From positions 1 through 54,022 of the forward strand of contig CALXES010000010.1 in NCBI GenBank assembly GCA_944387385.1: 54,022 bases of DNA. The letters run 5' to 3'. The stretch is from an uncultured Clostridia bacterium (GTDB taxonomy: Bacteria > Bacillota > Clostridia > TANB77 > CAG-465). Within the stretch, counting starts at the first letter, position 1; each line of letters starts with the position of its first letter. Under the pieces are notes generated by a model, which saw nothing but the letters and a program-made list of their open reading frames with translations, ran no database searches and was not told where the DNA came from. The position numbers were made by a program, and so were the translations under genes. Positions 33,080 to 42,254 of this stretch are shown here, piece by piece.

Positions 33080-33466
33080 TTATGAATTAAAAATAGTTTC
33101 TATTTTTCCATCATAACCGTCACGTACGGTGACTTTATTTTTTTCTACCCAAACGATAGTTTTCCAAGGAAAAACTTTTGAATCTATTTCAGCTTTTTGA
33201 GCAGCATATAAAAGAATATCGTCTGGATTATAATCTACTTTTATTATAACGGTTGAAGTCTCTTTTAATTCATCTTTTATTCTTTTTGCTAAAACTTTTT
33301 CAAATTTATTTAGTTTTTCTTCGTTTGGTATTGCATTCAAAGCATTTTGAGTAGCTAATAATGAAGCTAAAAAATTTGTAGTATCATTTTCTCCATTATT
33401 AAATTTCTTTCCATTTTTAATTCTTGTTGCCCACCAATTTGCGGCAATTTCATATGATTTTTCCAT
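33080..33466 (-). CDS. conserved-looking hypothetical protein, 128 residues
   Basis: This soluble protein begins 'SYEIAANWWATRIKNGKKFN', with a WW pair, then a helical middle (FEKVLAKRIKDEL) and a beta part, 'YNPDDILLYAAQKAEI', ending with a Trp/Val-rich strand (KTIVWVEKNKVTVRDG). I do not recognise the family. GGGAGG lies 8-9 bases before the ATG. The start and end are clear and it has its own terminator. Function unknown. Confidence 0.65.
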   Translation of the reverse strand: MEKSYEIAANWWATRIKNGKKFNNGENDTTNFLASLLATQNALNAIPNEEKLNKFEKVLAKRIKDELKETSTVIIKVDYNPDDILLYAAQKAEIDSKVFPWKTIVWVEKNKVTVRDGYDGKIETIFNS

Positions 33467-33562
33467 ATGATCATCCTCCCTTAATATTAATTTGACGGAT
33501 TAAAATATATCCATTAATTAGTATTATATCACAGTTAACATAAAAATGCAATATGTGTTATG

Positions 33563-33591
33563 TTGACAATTATTTAAAAATATGTTAATAT
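33563..33591 (+). promoter_or_regulatory. promoter of the Arg T-box/argGH transcript
   Basis: TTGACA, 17 bases, TAATAT. Confidence 0.88.
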
Positions 33592-33599
33592 ATCTATAC

Positions 33600-33852
33600 A
33601 AGTTAATATTAAAGCGTTGATTGAGAGAGTAGCATATTATTAAGCTAAAGCGAGTTAGTGATGGTGTGAGACTAATAGTGAATGATATTGTGAAGAGAGC
33701 TCATGAGTGACTATCAGAACTGAAAATATATAGTAAAAGTATGATAGTACGTATAACCTACGTTACAGGTAATTGAGTGGTCTATAATTTATAGGCAACT
33801 AGAGTGGTACCGTGCGTAAAGCACCTCTAGAATAACTAGAGGTGCTTTTTTG
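33600..33852 (+). promoter_or_regulatory. T-box leader, arginine-specific
   Basis: The T-box sequence GAGTGGTACCGTGCG lies at 33802-33816 and the terminator GCACCTCTAG/CTAGAGGTGC plus six T at 33821-33851. Stem I contains ATATTATT/AATGATAT (one wobble) and a GA-rich specifier loop in which AGA (33694-33696) is the Arg codon. Together with argG downstream this fits control by uncharged tRNA-Arg. Confidence 0.92.
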
Positions 33853-33891
33853 TACCCTAGTTGAATATAAAATTCGAAAGGAGAAATCATT

Positions 33892-33957
33892 ATGAAAGAA
33901 AATGCAAGTTACAAAAAGTTCTTTTATAGTGGATGGCCTAAACGAAGACGTAGATAA
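33892..33957 (+). CDS. 21-residue leader peptide ending in four arginines
   Basis: The ORF MKENASYKKFFYSGWPKRRRR starts seven bases after a strong AAAGGAG. Its last four codons before TAA are CGA AGA CGT AGA, all Arg and three different codons. It lies after the T-box terminator and 45 bases before argG. This suggests a second layer of arginine sensing by ribosome slowing. No terminator follows it before argG, so any action must be on translation, mRNA stability or coupling. Role inferred. Confidence 0.7.
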   Translation: MKENASYKKFFYSGWPKRRRR

Positions 33958-34002
33958 TACTAATTTTTTAATTAATACTAAAAAAGGAAGGGGAGAATTT
34001 TA

Positions 34003-35220
34003 ATGAAACATAAAAAAATAGTATTATCATATTCAGGAGGACTAGATACCTCTGTAATGATCACATGGCTAAAAGAAAATTATAAGGGAGCTGAAATAAT
34101 AACAGTAACAGGAGATGTAGGACAAGGAGAGTCAGAGTTAGTAGGTCTTGAAGAAAAAGCAATAAAAAGTGGTGCATCAAAAGCGTATATATTAGATTTA
34201 AAAGATGAATTAGTAAATGAATATATAGTTCCGACAATAAAGGCCGGAGCAAAGTACGAAGATTCATATTTACTTGGTACTACTTTTTCAAGACCTCTTA
34301 TTGCAAAGAAACTAGTTGAGATAGCAAATAAAGAAGGTGCAACAGCAATATGTCATGGAGCAACAGGAAAGGGAAATGACCAGGTTAGATTTGAGCTTGG
34401 AATAAGAAATTTTGCTCCAGACATTGACGTAATCGTGCCATGGAGAACATGGGAATTAAAAACAAGAGAAAAAGAAATAGAATATGCAGAAAAACATAAT
34501 ATACCTCTTATTATAAATAGAGAAACTAATTATTCAAAAGATAAGAATTTATGGCATTTATCACATGAAGGATTGGATTTAGAAGATATTCAAAATGAGC
34601 CTAAATATGAAGAAATTCTTGAAATGGGAGTAAGTCCAAAACAAGCACCAGATAAAGAAGAAGAGATAACTATTGGATTTGAAAATGGAGTTCCAATATC
34701 TTTAAATGGAAATAAAATGAAAGTTATAGATATTATATTAAAACTTAATGAAATTGGAGGAAGAAATGGAATAGGAATTGTAGATATGGTAGAAAATAGA
34801 CTTGTTGGTATGAAATCAAGAGGAGTATATGAAACACCAGGCGGAACAATTATATATGAAGCACATAAACTTTTAGAAACAGTATGTTTAGATAAGGACA
34901 CTATGCATTATAAACAAAGAGTATCTGAAAAATTTGGTGAGTTATTGTATAATGCTTGTTGGTTTACACCATTAAGAGAAGCTATATCTGCATTTATAGA
35001 TAAGACACAAGAAAATGTTACTGGTGAAGTTAAATTAAAATTATATAAGGGAAATATAATTAATGCTGGAATCACTAGTCCATATTCTTTATATTCAAAA
35101 AAAATTGCTTCTTTTGATGAAGAAGATGAATATAATCATGAAGACTCACTTGGGTTTATTAATTTATATGGTTTACCAACTAAAGTTAGAGCTAAAAAAA
35201 TGTTAGAAGTTAAGGAATAG
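34003..35220 (+). CDS. argG: argininosuccinate synthase
   Basis: ArgG joins citrulline and aspartate with ATP. The PP-loop '[15 protein letters not shown]' lies at residues 8-22, and '[15 protein letters not shown]' near 115 holds the citrulline-binding residues. 405 residues is the usual length. GGGGAG lies seven to eight bases before the ATG. It is followed by argH after 11 bases, forming the last two steps of arginine synthesis. No argJBCDF gene is in this window. Confidence 0.96.
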   Translation: MKHKKIVLSYSGGLDTSVMITWLKENYKGAEIITVTGDVGQGESELVGLEEKAIKSGASKAYILDLKDELVNEYIVPTIKAGAKYEDSYLLGTTFSRPLIAKKLVEIANKEGATAICHGATGKGNDQVRFELGIRNFAPDIDVIVPWRTWELKTREKEIEYAEKHNIPLIINRETNYSKDKNLWHLSHEGLDLEDIQNEPKYEEILEMGVSPKQAPDKEEEITIGFENGVPISLNGNKMKVIDIILKLNEIGGRNGIGIVDMVENRLVGMKSRGVYETPGGTIIYEAHKLLETVCLDKDTMHYKQRVSEKFGELLYNACWFTPLREAISAFIDKTQENVTGEVKLKLYKGNIINAGITSPYSLYSKKIASFDEEDEYNHEDSLGFINLYGLPTKVRAKKMLEVKE

Positions 35221-35231
35221 GAGGTATTATC

Positions 35232-36599
35232 ATGCCATTATGGGAAGGAAGATTTAAAAAGAACATAGATACGAAAACTAATGATTTTAATTCTTCAATT
35301 AGTTTTGATTCTAGAATGTATAAGCAAGATATACAGGGAAGTATTGCACATGCCAAAATGTTAGCAAAGCAAGGAATAATAGAGAAAATTGAAGCAGACA
35401 AAATTATAAATGAATTAAATAAAATAATGAATGAAATAAATGATGGAATATTAGAAATAGATCAAGAAGCAGAAGATATTCATATGTTTATTGAAGCAGA
35501 GCTTACTAAAAGATTAGGAGATACTGGAAAAAGATTACATACTGCAAGAAGTAGAAATGATCAAGTAGCATTAGATTTAAGAATGAATTTAAAAGAAGAA
35601 ACAACAACATTAATAGAGCTACTTAAAGAGTTAATAAAAGAATTATTACAAAAAGCAGAAGAAAACGTAGAAGCTGTTATGCCTGGTTATACACATTTGC
35701 AAAGAGCTCAACCAATAACTTTTGCACATCATTTATTAGCATATGTGGAAATGTTTATAAGAGATATTAATAGATTAAAAGATACATATGAAAGAATTAA
35801 TATAATGCCTTTAGGCAGTTGTGCTTTAGCTGGAACTACATATAATTTAGATAGAGAATTTGTAAAAGAAGAACTTGGTTTTTATGATGTTACTCAGAAC
35901 AGCTTAGATGGTGTATCTGATAGAGATTTTGTTATAGAACTAGCATCTAACATTTCTATAATAATGATGCATTTGTCTAGAATTAGTGAGGAGATTATAA
36001 TGTGGTGTTCTTGGGAGTTTAAATTTATAGAGCTAGATGATGCCTTTTCAACTGGATCTTCAATTATGCCACAAAAGAAAAATCCAGATATTGCAGAGCT
36101 TATAAGGGGAAAAACAGGAAGAGTTTATGGAAATTTAATTACACTTTTAACAGTGATGAAAGGAATTCCTCTTGCATATAATAAGGATATGCAAGAAGAT
36201 AAAGAAGCAATTTTTGATAGTGTAGATACCGTAAAGATATGTATTGAAACTCTAATTCCTTTATTAAAGACTATGAAAGTAATTAAACAAAATATGAGAA
36301 ATGCAGCTTCAAAAGGATTTATTAATGCAACAGATTGTGCTGATTATCTAGTAAAAAAGGGAATACCATTTAGAAAAGCATATAAGATAGTTGGACAAAT
36401 TGTATCATTTTGCATTGAAAATAATATTACATTAGAAGAAATGTCAATTGAAGATTATAAAAATTTTGATATGAATTTTGATAATGATATATATGATGAA
36501 ATCAATTTAGAAAAATGTGTAACTAATAGAAATGTTGTGGGAGGACCTTCACCTGTACAAGTAATAAAAAGAATAGAAAAATTAAAAGAAGCCTACTAA
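35232..36599 (+). CDS. argH: argininosuccinate lyase
   Basis: ArgH splits argininosuccinate into arginine and fumarate. The superfamily signature 'GSSIMPQKKNPD' lies near residue 278, with 'TARSRNDQVALDLR' near 110 and the catalytic His in 'PGYTHLQRAQPI' near 158. 455 residues is normal. The ribosome site AGGAGG follows the argG stop, so the two genes form one operon under the Arg T-box. Confidence 0.96.
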   Translation: MPLWEGRFKKNIDTKTNDFNSSISFDSRMYKQDIQGSIAHAKMLAKQGIIEKIEADKIINELNKIMNEINDGILEIDQEAEDIHMFIEAELTKRLGDTGKRLHTARSRNDQVALDLRMNLKEETTTLIELLKELIKELLQKAEENVEAVMPGYTHLQRAQPITFAHHLLAYVEMFIRDINRLKDTYERINIMPLGSCALAGTTYNLDREFVKEELGFYDVTQNSLDGVSDRDFVIELASNISIIMMHLSRISEEIIMWCSWEFKFIELDDAFSTGSSIMPQKKNPDIAELIRGKTGRVYGNLITLLTVMKGIPLAYNKDMQEDKEAIFDSVDTVKICIETLIPLLKTMKVIKQNMRNAASKGFINATDCADYLVKKGIPFRKAYKIVGQIVSFCIENNITLEEMSIEDYKNFDMNFDNDIYDEINLEKCVTNRNVVGGPSPVQVIKRIEKLKEAY

Positions 36600-36603
36600 G
36601 TAT

Positions 36604-36638
36604 AAAAAAGCGAATGAAATAAATCATTCGCTTTTTAT
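36604..36638 (+). terminator. terminator of argGH
   Basis: AAAGCGAATGA/TCATTCGCTTT pairs around a short loop and is followed by TTATT. Confidence 0.88.
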
Positions 36639-36661
36639 TATTTGCTTTTAGCAAAATATTT

Positions 36662-36750
36662 TGGTGGGAATGACCGGAATCGAACCGGTACGAGGTTTAA
36701 CCCTCGCAGGATTTTAAGTCCTGTGCGTCTGCCAGTTCCGCCACACTCCC
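36662..36750 (-). tRNA. tRNA-Leu (anticodon TAA), copy 1
   Basis: The 89-base minus-strand gene has the acceptor GGGAGTG/CATTCCC, a long variable arm (class II), T-loop TTCGAAT and encoded CCA. The anticodon stem CAGGA/TCCTG holds loop CTTAAAA, anticodon TAA. It is identical to copy 2 at 40055. Confidence 0.97.
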
Positions 36751-36760
36751 GCTGATTGAT

Positions 36761-36789
36761 ATTCTATCACTTATTTTGTTTAGTGTCAA
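36761..36789 (-). promoter_or_regulatory. promoter of tRNA-Leu copy 1
   Basis: The minus strand reads TTGACA, 17 bases, TAGAAT, 10 bases before the tRNA. Confidence 0.87.
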
Positions 36790-36867
36790 TAAAAAATATT
36801 TAAAAATAGTAATGAAATTTAAAATTATATAGGATATAATAAGTATATATAATTTACGGAGGTATTT

Positions 36868-37728
36868 ATGATAGAGTATATTGGTATAGATATAGGAGGA
36901 ACAAATATTAGAGTTGGAGCTGTAGACAAAAACTATAATATAATTTATATAAATAAGGAAGGTACTTTAGAAAATGTTACTTCTTCTGAAGAATTATATA
37001 TAAAAATAAAAGAAATGATAATGAATGTTCCAAATTATAAAGAGGCAAAGGCAATCGGTATAGGTGTTCCTGGAGCAGTAAAAAGTAATAGAATAATGAC
37101 AGCAAGAAATTTAATGTATTTAAAGGATTTTCCATTAGCTGAAAGATTAAAGTATGATTTTGATAAAGAGGTTTATATAGAAAATGATGCAAAAGTTGCA
37201 GCTCTAGCACAAGCTTTAAAAGGAATTGGAAAAGATTTTAATAAAGTTTGTTATATTACTCTTAGTACTGGAGTTGGTGGAGGAGTAGTGATAGATAAAA
37301 ATATATATCAAGGAGCAAATAATATTGCTGGTTATTTTTCTAGAATGATTTTAGATGGTAAAAATATTGCAGAAAATCTAATTAGTGGAACAGCATTAGT
37401 AAATAAAGCAAAACAGAATAGATTAGAAAATATAAAAAATAGTTATAATTTATTTAAATATAGTGAAGAAAATGAGATAGCTAGTAAAATTGTAGATGAA
37501 TTTATTCATGATTTAGTTGTTTTGCTTTTAAACATAGCTATAACATTAAATCCAGATATTATTATTTTGGGTGGAGGAGTTATGAACTCAAGTGATTATT
37601 TTTTAGAAAAAACAAGAAGTCAATTTAATAATTTAGCTCATAACTTTGCTAAAAATACAAAAATAGAAAAAGCAGATTTAAAAGAGCCTGGTGTTATAGG
37701 TGCAGCAATGTTATGTATAAAAAAATAA
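36868..37728 (+). CDS. ROK-family sugar kinase-like protein lacking the zinc motif
   Basis: The 286-residue protein has the ROK phosphate-binding N-terminus 'IGIDIGGTNIRVGAVD', 'GIGVPGAV' near 68, 'ENDAKVAALAQA' near 105 with the catalytic Asp, 'LSTGVGGGVVIDK' near 135 and 'PDIIILGGGVMNSSDYF' near 232. The usual zinc-binding segment (GHxxx...CxCGxxGC) is missing: after GAN it reads NIAGYFSRMILDG. Family members are glucokinases or regulators. Substrate and even catalytic competence are uncertain. AT-rich TATAAT lies about 30 bases upstream. Confidence 0.82.
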   Translation: MIEYIGIDIGGTNIRVGAVDKNYNIIYINKEGTLENVTSSEELYIKIKEMIMNVPNYKEAKAIGIGVPGAVKSNRIMTARNLMYLKDFPLAERLKYDFDKEVYIENDAKVAALAQALKGIGKDFNKVCYITLSTGVGGGVVIDKNIYQGANNIAGYFSRMILDGKNIAENLISGTALVNKAKQNRLENIKNSYNLFKYSEENEIASKIVDEFIHDLVVLLLNIAITLNPDIIILGGGVMNSSDYFLEKTRSQFNNLAHNFAKNTKIEKADLKEPGVIGAAMLCIKK

Positions 37729-37752
37729 GTGCAGTAAATCTGCACTTATATT
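37724..37752 (+). terminator. weak terminator of the ROK gene
   Basis: AAGTGCAG/CTGCACTT pairs, followed by an ATATTATTT tail that is only moderately T-rich. Confidence 0.6.
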
Positions 37753-38019
37753 ATTTCTGTTCCAATTTATTGATAATAAAGTATTTATTTGTAACTGAAG
37801 CGTTGAATTCTAAACTGGATAAGATATTATATCCTTTTTTAATAAGTAGGAATGAATAAGTTTATTGAAATAATTTTAATTTTTTTTTTGAATATAAATA
37901 TATTATTTGTTTATACTTCTGTTTAGATTAATAATAGATAGACTTTATTAACTATTGTTTTGATTGAAAAATTACTAAAAAAAAAAGTAATTATAATGAG
38001 AATTATTAATAGTATAATA
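37753..38019. other. AT-rich gene-free stretch
   Basis: No ORF or promoter is convincing. The plus strand has GGATA/TATCC followed by six T (about 37817-37840), a possible backup terminator. Near 37974-37993 ATTACT/AGTAAT encloses a poly-A loop and may end the minus-strand HD gene. Confidence 0.4.
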
Positions 38020-38658
38020 TTAAAATAAATTAATTTTTTTGGCAATTTTTTCTTCTTCTTGTATAAATAGTTCTTTGTTATTTAGAAGTACATTTATTTT
38101 TTCAATATAATCTAAATATTTTTTATCTTTATAGTACATTTTTGCATATCCATTTGTTTTGCTATATTTACTAGATAACTTTTTAAATGAATATTCAATA
38201 ACATCATTTAAGGTAGGATTTTCAGATTTATGTTTGTCTTTTTGGTATCTTAGAGAACGAATCAACATGTTTTCTACAGATATTTCTCTATCTGCTGATG
38301 ATACGATTTTTCCATATATATTTCTTGCTTCGTATTCTAGACTAGCTCTGTGATCTATAATTGCTTCATACATAATTTTTCTTTGTTCTTCAGTAAAATA
38401 TTTTTTAATCTCACTGTCTTGCATAAATATATCAGCTGATACTTTTTCATGTTCATCTGGGTTTACAGAGTAGCCTATATCATGAAAGATAGCTATTGTA
38501 TAAACCATATCTTTATTTACATCTAGACTAAATTCATTTATTATCTCATAACTTCTATTTACTACATATTGTATATGTTCTACATCGTGACCACCTATGT
38601 TGTTTTCATATTTAGGTAAAATTACATTATTCAAATAATTATATAAATCTATATTCAT
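38020..38658 (-). CDS. HD-domain phosphohydrolase
   Basis: The 212-residue protein has the HD metal-binding set: 'GGHDVEHIQYV' near residue 23, 'AIFHDIGY' near 55, 'IDHRASLEYE' near 105 and 'SSADREISVENM' near 122. This resembles the YedJ-type HD hydrolases acting on nucleotides. The start is the ATG at 38658 (MNIDLY); GGTGATTAAA precedes it, the same weak context as the gene ending at 41912. Substrate unknown. Confidence 0.85.
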   Translation of the reverse strand: MNIDLYNYLNNVILPKYENNIGGHDVEHIQYVVNRSYEIINEFSLDVNKDMVYTIAIFHDIGYSVNPDEHEKVSADIFMQDSEIKKYFTEEQRKIMYEAIIDHRASLEYEARNIYGKIVSSADREISVENMLIRSLRYQKDKHKSENPTLNDVIEYSFKKLSSKYSKTNGYAKMYYKDKKYLDYIEKINVLLNNKELFIQEEEKIAKKINLF

Positions 38659-38782
38659 TTTAATCACCAAAAATATTATACATTAATTATTTTTGAAATT
38701 AAATAAAAAACTATAAAATCACAATAAATAGTATATTTCATAAAATGTAATAGGTAGTTTTGCTATCTTAAGGAGGATAAAA

Positions 38783-40009
38783 TTGAAAAAAGTAAAATTT
38801 AGTATTGTATTAATATTGATTTGTTTATTACAAATGATTTTTAGCTTTGTATTTGCTATATCTCCTTCAAGTGACATTATATATAATGGTATTGATGTAA
38901 GTGAATATCAAGGATATATTAATTATAATTTGGTGAAAAATTCAGGAATAGATATAGTTTATATAAGAACAAGTGAAGGTACAAATTTTATAGATCCATA
39001 TTTTAAAGAAAACTATAACAATGCAAAAGCAGCGGGATTAAAGGTTGGATTTTATCACTATGTTACTTCAAGAAGTACAGAAGAAGCAATAGTAGAAGCT
39101 GACTATTTTGCCTCAGTAATTAATGGAACATCACCAGATTGCTTACTTGCAATGGACTTTGAGTATTTTGGCGGATTATCAAACTCAGAAGTAAATGCTA
39201 TATCTCAAACTTTTATGCAAAGGATAGAAGAGGTTACAGGTAAAAAAGCTATAGTATATAGTGATGCATATAATGCCGGAAATGTATTTGACTCTAGTTT
39301 GTCTTCATATCCATTGTGGATAGCTGAATATGGAGTAGAAGAACCAGAACTTTATAGAAATTGGAGTTTTTGGACTGGATTTCAGTATTCAGATACAGGA
39401 AGTATTTCAGGTATAAGTGGAAATGTAGATTTAGATAGATTTACTGAGGACATATTTTTAGATGATACAGATGAGATTGCAAGTTCTGGAAATAATGTTG
39501 TTCCTCAAAATAATGGTGTAGATGTAACAATAACAGTTCAAGCTGGAGATACACTAGCTGAAATTGCATATAAATATGGAACAACTGTTGATAGCATTGT
39601 AAGACTTAATAATATACAAAACCCAAATTTAATTTACGTTGGTCAAAGACTAATAATTAGAACAACAGAAAATTCACAAGGAAATGAAGAAAGTAGTACC
39701 GTATATTATACTGTAAAAAGTGGAGATACATTATCAAATATTGCAAGGCAATATAATGTGACTGTTCAGAGTATAGCTAGTGAGAACAACATATCAAATC
39801 CAAATTTGATTTATGTTGGTCAAACACTTGTTATTGAAACTGTAAGATATGATGTGCACGCTACTGGAAAGACAATTTATCTTGTAAGATTTGGTGATAC
39901 ACTATCTGAGATTGCTCAAAAATATGGTACTACAGTAAATGAACTTGTAAGATTAAATAATATACAAAATCCAAATTTAATATATGTTGGAGAAAAGATT
40001 ATAATATAA
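38783..40009 (+). CDS. secreted GH25 lysozyme with three LysM domains
   Basis: The 408-residue protein has a signal peptide (1-25, cleavage after VFA), a GH25 muramidase domain at about 33-225, and three LysM repeats at about 248-292, 308-352 and 363-408, each ending near 'NPNLIYVGQ' or GE. Acidic catalytic residues lie in 'GIDVSEYQG' and '[10 protein letters not shown]'. It cleaves the glycan chains of peptidoglycan and should stay bound to the cell wall through LysM. The start codon is TTG, at the right distance from AAGGAGG. Confidence 0.94.
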   Translation: MKKVKFSIVLILICLLQMIFSFVFAISPSSDIIYNGIDVSEYQGYINYNLVKNSGIDIVYIRTSEGTNFIDPYFKENYNNAKAAGLKVGFYHYVTSRSTEEAIVEADYFASVINGTSPDCLLAMDFEYFGGLSNSEVNAISQTFMQRIEEVTGKKAIVYSDAYNAGNVFDSSLSSYPLWIAEYGVEEPELYRNWSFWTGFQYSDTGSISGISGNVDLDRFTEDIFLDDTDEIASSGNNVVPQNNGVDVTITVQAGDTLAEIAYKYGTTVDSIVRLNNIQNPNLIYVGQRLIIRTTENSQGNEESSTVYYTVKSGDTLSNIARQYNVTVQSIASENNISNPNLIYVGQTLVIETVRYDVHATGKTIYLVRFGDTLSEIAQKYGTTVNELVRLNNIQNPNLIYVGEKIII

Positions 40010-40011
40010 AA

Positions 40012-40045
40012 AAAGAAACGCATTTATTTGCGTTTCTTTTCTTAC
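40012..40045 (+). terminator. terminator of the lysozyme gene
   Basis: AGAAACGCA/TGCGTTTCT with a short loop is followed by TTTCTT. Confidence 0.88.
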
Positions 40046-40054
40046 CAAATAAAT

Positions 40055-40143
40055 TGGTGGGAATGACCGGAATCGAACCGGTACGAGGTTTAACCCTCGC
40101 AGGATTTTAAGTCCTGTGCGTCTGCCAGTTCCGCCACACTCCC
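40055..40143 (-). tRNA. tRNA-Leu (anticodon TAA), copy 2
   Basis: The 89 bases are identical to copy 1 at 36662, with CCA encoded. The flanks and promoter differ from those of copy 1. Confidence 0.97.
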
Positions 40144-40158
40144 GTGTGAACAGTTTTT

Positions 40159-40187
40159 ATTTTAACATCTTTGTAAATAAATGTCAA
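40159..40187 (-). promoter_or_regulatory. promoter of tRNA-Leu copy 2
   Basis: The minus strand reads TTGACA, 17 bases, TAAAAT. Confidence 0.87.
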
Positions 40188-40191
40188 TACA

Positions 40192-40737
40192 TTACTCGGA
40201 ATAATTTTTATTAGACTGTATTTTTTTCTTTTTTAATTTATTTATTAAAGGTTCAAATGTTTCTCTGGTTGAGCAATATTTATCTACAGACGTTACAATA
40301 ATACTTTCTTTATATTTAGGAATATGTCTAAATGTAAGTGGCCACATATGCTTTTCTATAATATCTTTCTCGATATCGTTCAAATTAAAATATTTGCACG
40401 CATTTTCTAAAGCTTTTTTTGGATGTGTAAAACCATGTTTTTTAAATAATGGTTTTTTATCAATAACTTTATGCCAATCATATAAGAATAAATCATGTAA
40501 TAGTCCAGCTCGTGCTGTAGATTTTGCATCAAGATTTAACTTTTTAGCTATTTTATAACTTACGTATGATACTTTTAAGCAGTGATCAAAAGTTGTAGTT
40601 GTTCCATGCTGAATAAATCCTTTCATTGAATTAACAGCATCGTTTTGTAGTAAATCAGATATGTATAATATATATTCATTATCTAATTGTACTTCATCAA
40701 GTTTAGATAATATTTCTTCAATATCAATTTTTATCAT
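40192..40737 (-). CDS. HD-domain hydrolase, second type
   Basis: The 181-residue protein has 'TTTTFDHCLKVSYVSYKIA' near residue 46 (first His), 'AGLLHDLFLYDW' near 77 (HD), 'HGFTHPKKALENA' near 96 and 'SVDKYCSTRETFEP' near 150. It is smaller and different from the HD protein at 38020. It probably hydrolyses a small phosphorylated compound. The stop lies five bases from the tRNA-Leu promoter, so transcription of this gene runs into the tRNA gene unless it stops there. Confidence 0.85.
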   Translation of the reverse strand: MIKIDIEEILSKLDEVQLDNEYILYISDLLQNDAVNSMKGFIQHGTTTTFDHCLKVSYVSYKIAKKLNLDAKSTARAGLLHDLFLYDWHKVIDKKPLFKKHGFTHPKKALENACKYFNLNDIEKDIIEKHMWPLTFRHIPKYKESIIVTSVDKYCSTRETFEPLINKLKKKKIQSNKNYSE

Positions 40738-40833
40738 AAAAAAACCTCACATTAAAATTATATCATATAATATATATTATGTTCAATTATTTATATAAAT
40801 TTATCTATTTTTACAATATAATTACTTAAAATA

Positions 40834-40862
40834 TTGTGTGTAATAAAAAAAAGTGATATAAT
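40834..40862 (+). promoter_or_regulatory. promoter of ldhA
   Basis: TTGTGT, 17 bases, TATAAT, with AGGAGG 18 bases further. Confidence 0.78.
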
Positions 40863-40892
40863 ATTACGTGCTAAAAAACAGGAGGAATAATT

Positions 40893-41885
40893 ATGGTAAA
40901 AATTTTATTTTATGATACAAAGCCTTATGATAAGAAACTTTTTGAAGATTATAACAAAGATTATGGCTTTGAAATTAGATATCTAGAGACAAAGTTAAAT
41001 AGCGAAACTGCTCCACTTGCTGCAGGATATGATGCAGTATGTATATTTGTAAATGATATAGCAGATAAAGAGACTTTAGAAATATTAAAAAATTGTGGAG
41101 TAAAATTACTAGTATTACGTTGTGCGGGATTTAATAACGTAGATATTCAAAATCTTCCAGAAGGATTAAAAGTTGTTAGAGTTCCAAGATATTCACCATA
41201 TGCAGTAGCAGAACATGCTGTAGCTCTTTTATTAAGTGTTGATAGAAAGATATATAAATCATATCAAAGAACAAAAAAATATAACTTTACTTTAAATGGA
41301 CTTTTAGGTTTTGATATTCATGGTAAAACAGTTGGCGTAATTGGAACAGGAAAAATAGGTAAAGTTTTTATCCAAATAATGAAAGGTTTTGGTACAGAAG
41401 TATTAGCTTATGATGTATATAAAGATGAAGAAGCTGCAAAAGAATTAGGATTTAAATATGTAGATTTAGATGAATTATATGAAAAATCAGATATTATTTC
41501 TTTACATTGTCCATTAACTAAGGAAAATGAGAATATGATTAATAAAGAAGCAATGGACAAAATGAAAGATGGAGTAGTAATTATTAATACAAGTAGAGGA
41601 AAACTAATTAATAGTGATGATTTAATTAAAGCTTTAAGTAGTGAAAAGATTGGTGGAGTAGGACTAGATGTTTTTGACGATGAAGGAGATTTCTTCTTAA
41701 ATGACATGTCTAACTCATATTATAGAAGTCCAGAATTATCTATACTTTTATCTATGCCTAACGTAGTAATAACATCTCATCAAGCTTTCTTTACTAAAGA
41801 GGCATTAAATAAAATAGGTCAAGTAACAATGGATAATATTAAAAGTTATTTTGAAACTGGAGAATGTGAAAATTTTGTACAATAA
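40893..41885 (+). CDS. ldhA: D-lactate dehydrogenase (D-2-hydroxyacid dehydrogenase)
   Basis: This NAD-dependent enzyme reduces pyruvate to D-lactate. The Rossmann motif is 'VGVIGTGKIGKVFIQIM' near residue 150. The catalytic Arg is in 'INTSRGKLINSDD' near 232, Glu in 'DVFDDEGDFF' near 262, and His in 'VITSHQAFFTKEAL' near 296. The N-terminus and the YYRSPEL segment fit LdhA-type D-LDH rather than serine-pathway enzymes. 330 residues is the usual length. It is a single gene with its own promoter and terminator, a second NADH sink besides AdhE. Confidence 0.92.
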   Translation: MVKILFYDTKPYDKKLFEDYNKDYGFEIRYLETKLNSETAPLAAGYDAVCIFVNDIADKETLEILKNCGVKLLVLRCAGFNNVDIQNLPEGLKVVRVPRYSPYAVAEHAVALLLSVDRKIYKSYQRTKKYNFTLNGLLGFDIHGKTVGVIGTGKIGKVFIQIMKGFGTEVLAYDVYKDEEAAKELGFKYVDLDELYEKSDIISLHCPLTKENENMINKEAMDKMKDGVVIINTSRGKLINSDDLIKALSSEKIGGVGLDVFDDEGDFFLNDMSNSYYRSPELSILLSMPNVVITSHQAFFTKEALNKIGQVTMDNIKSYFETGECENFVQ

Positions 41886-41888
41886 AAT

Positions 41889-41930
41889 AGGAAGAAGAGA
41901 AAATCTTCTTCCTAATTTTTTTTTATTATT
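41889..41930 (+). terminator. terminator of ldhA
   Basis: AGGAAGAAGA/TCTTCTTCCT with GAAAA loop is followed by AATTTTTTTTT. Confidence 0.9.
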
Positions 41931-42166
41931 GAATTTAAGGATAAACTTCCTAAAATTATTCCGTCCATAATGAGCATTACAGGAGTATCTGAAAGTTTTG
42001 AAAAATTATCTTGTACATAATTTCGTATTTTATCTGCAGTATATGATGCATTGTTTTGTATTATTTTATCATCTGATGCAAATTCATAATCAAGTGGTGT
42101 ATAGATATAAATAACTATTTGAGCAACTCCATTACGCATTTCAAATCTATGTGTCATTTGAACCAT
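41912..42166 (-). CDS. small conserved-looking hypothetical protein
   Basis: The 84-residue protein starts MVQMTHRFEMRNGV and contains strand-like 'AQIVIYIYTPLDYEFA', then two helices and the hydrophobic end 'PVMLIMDGIILGSLSLN'. I take the ATG after AGGTGATTAAA (42166). An in-frame GTG is nine bases upstream. Its 3' end overlaps the ldhA terminator. No family recognised; the size and clear ribosome site argue for a real gene. Confidence 0.65.
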   Translation of the reverse strand: MVQMTHRFEMRNGVAQIVIYIYTPLDYEFASDDKIIQNNASYTADKIRNYVQDNFSKLSDTPVMLIMDGIILGSLSLNSIIKKN

Positions 42167-42254
42167 TTTAATCACCTAGAAGTATTTTGTGAAAAAATGA
42201 GATAAAATATTCAATTATCTTTTAAAACATATACTGTTGTGTTAAAATAATTCT

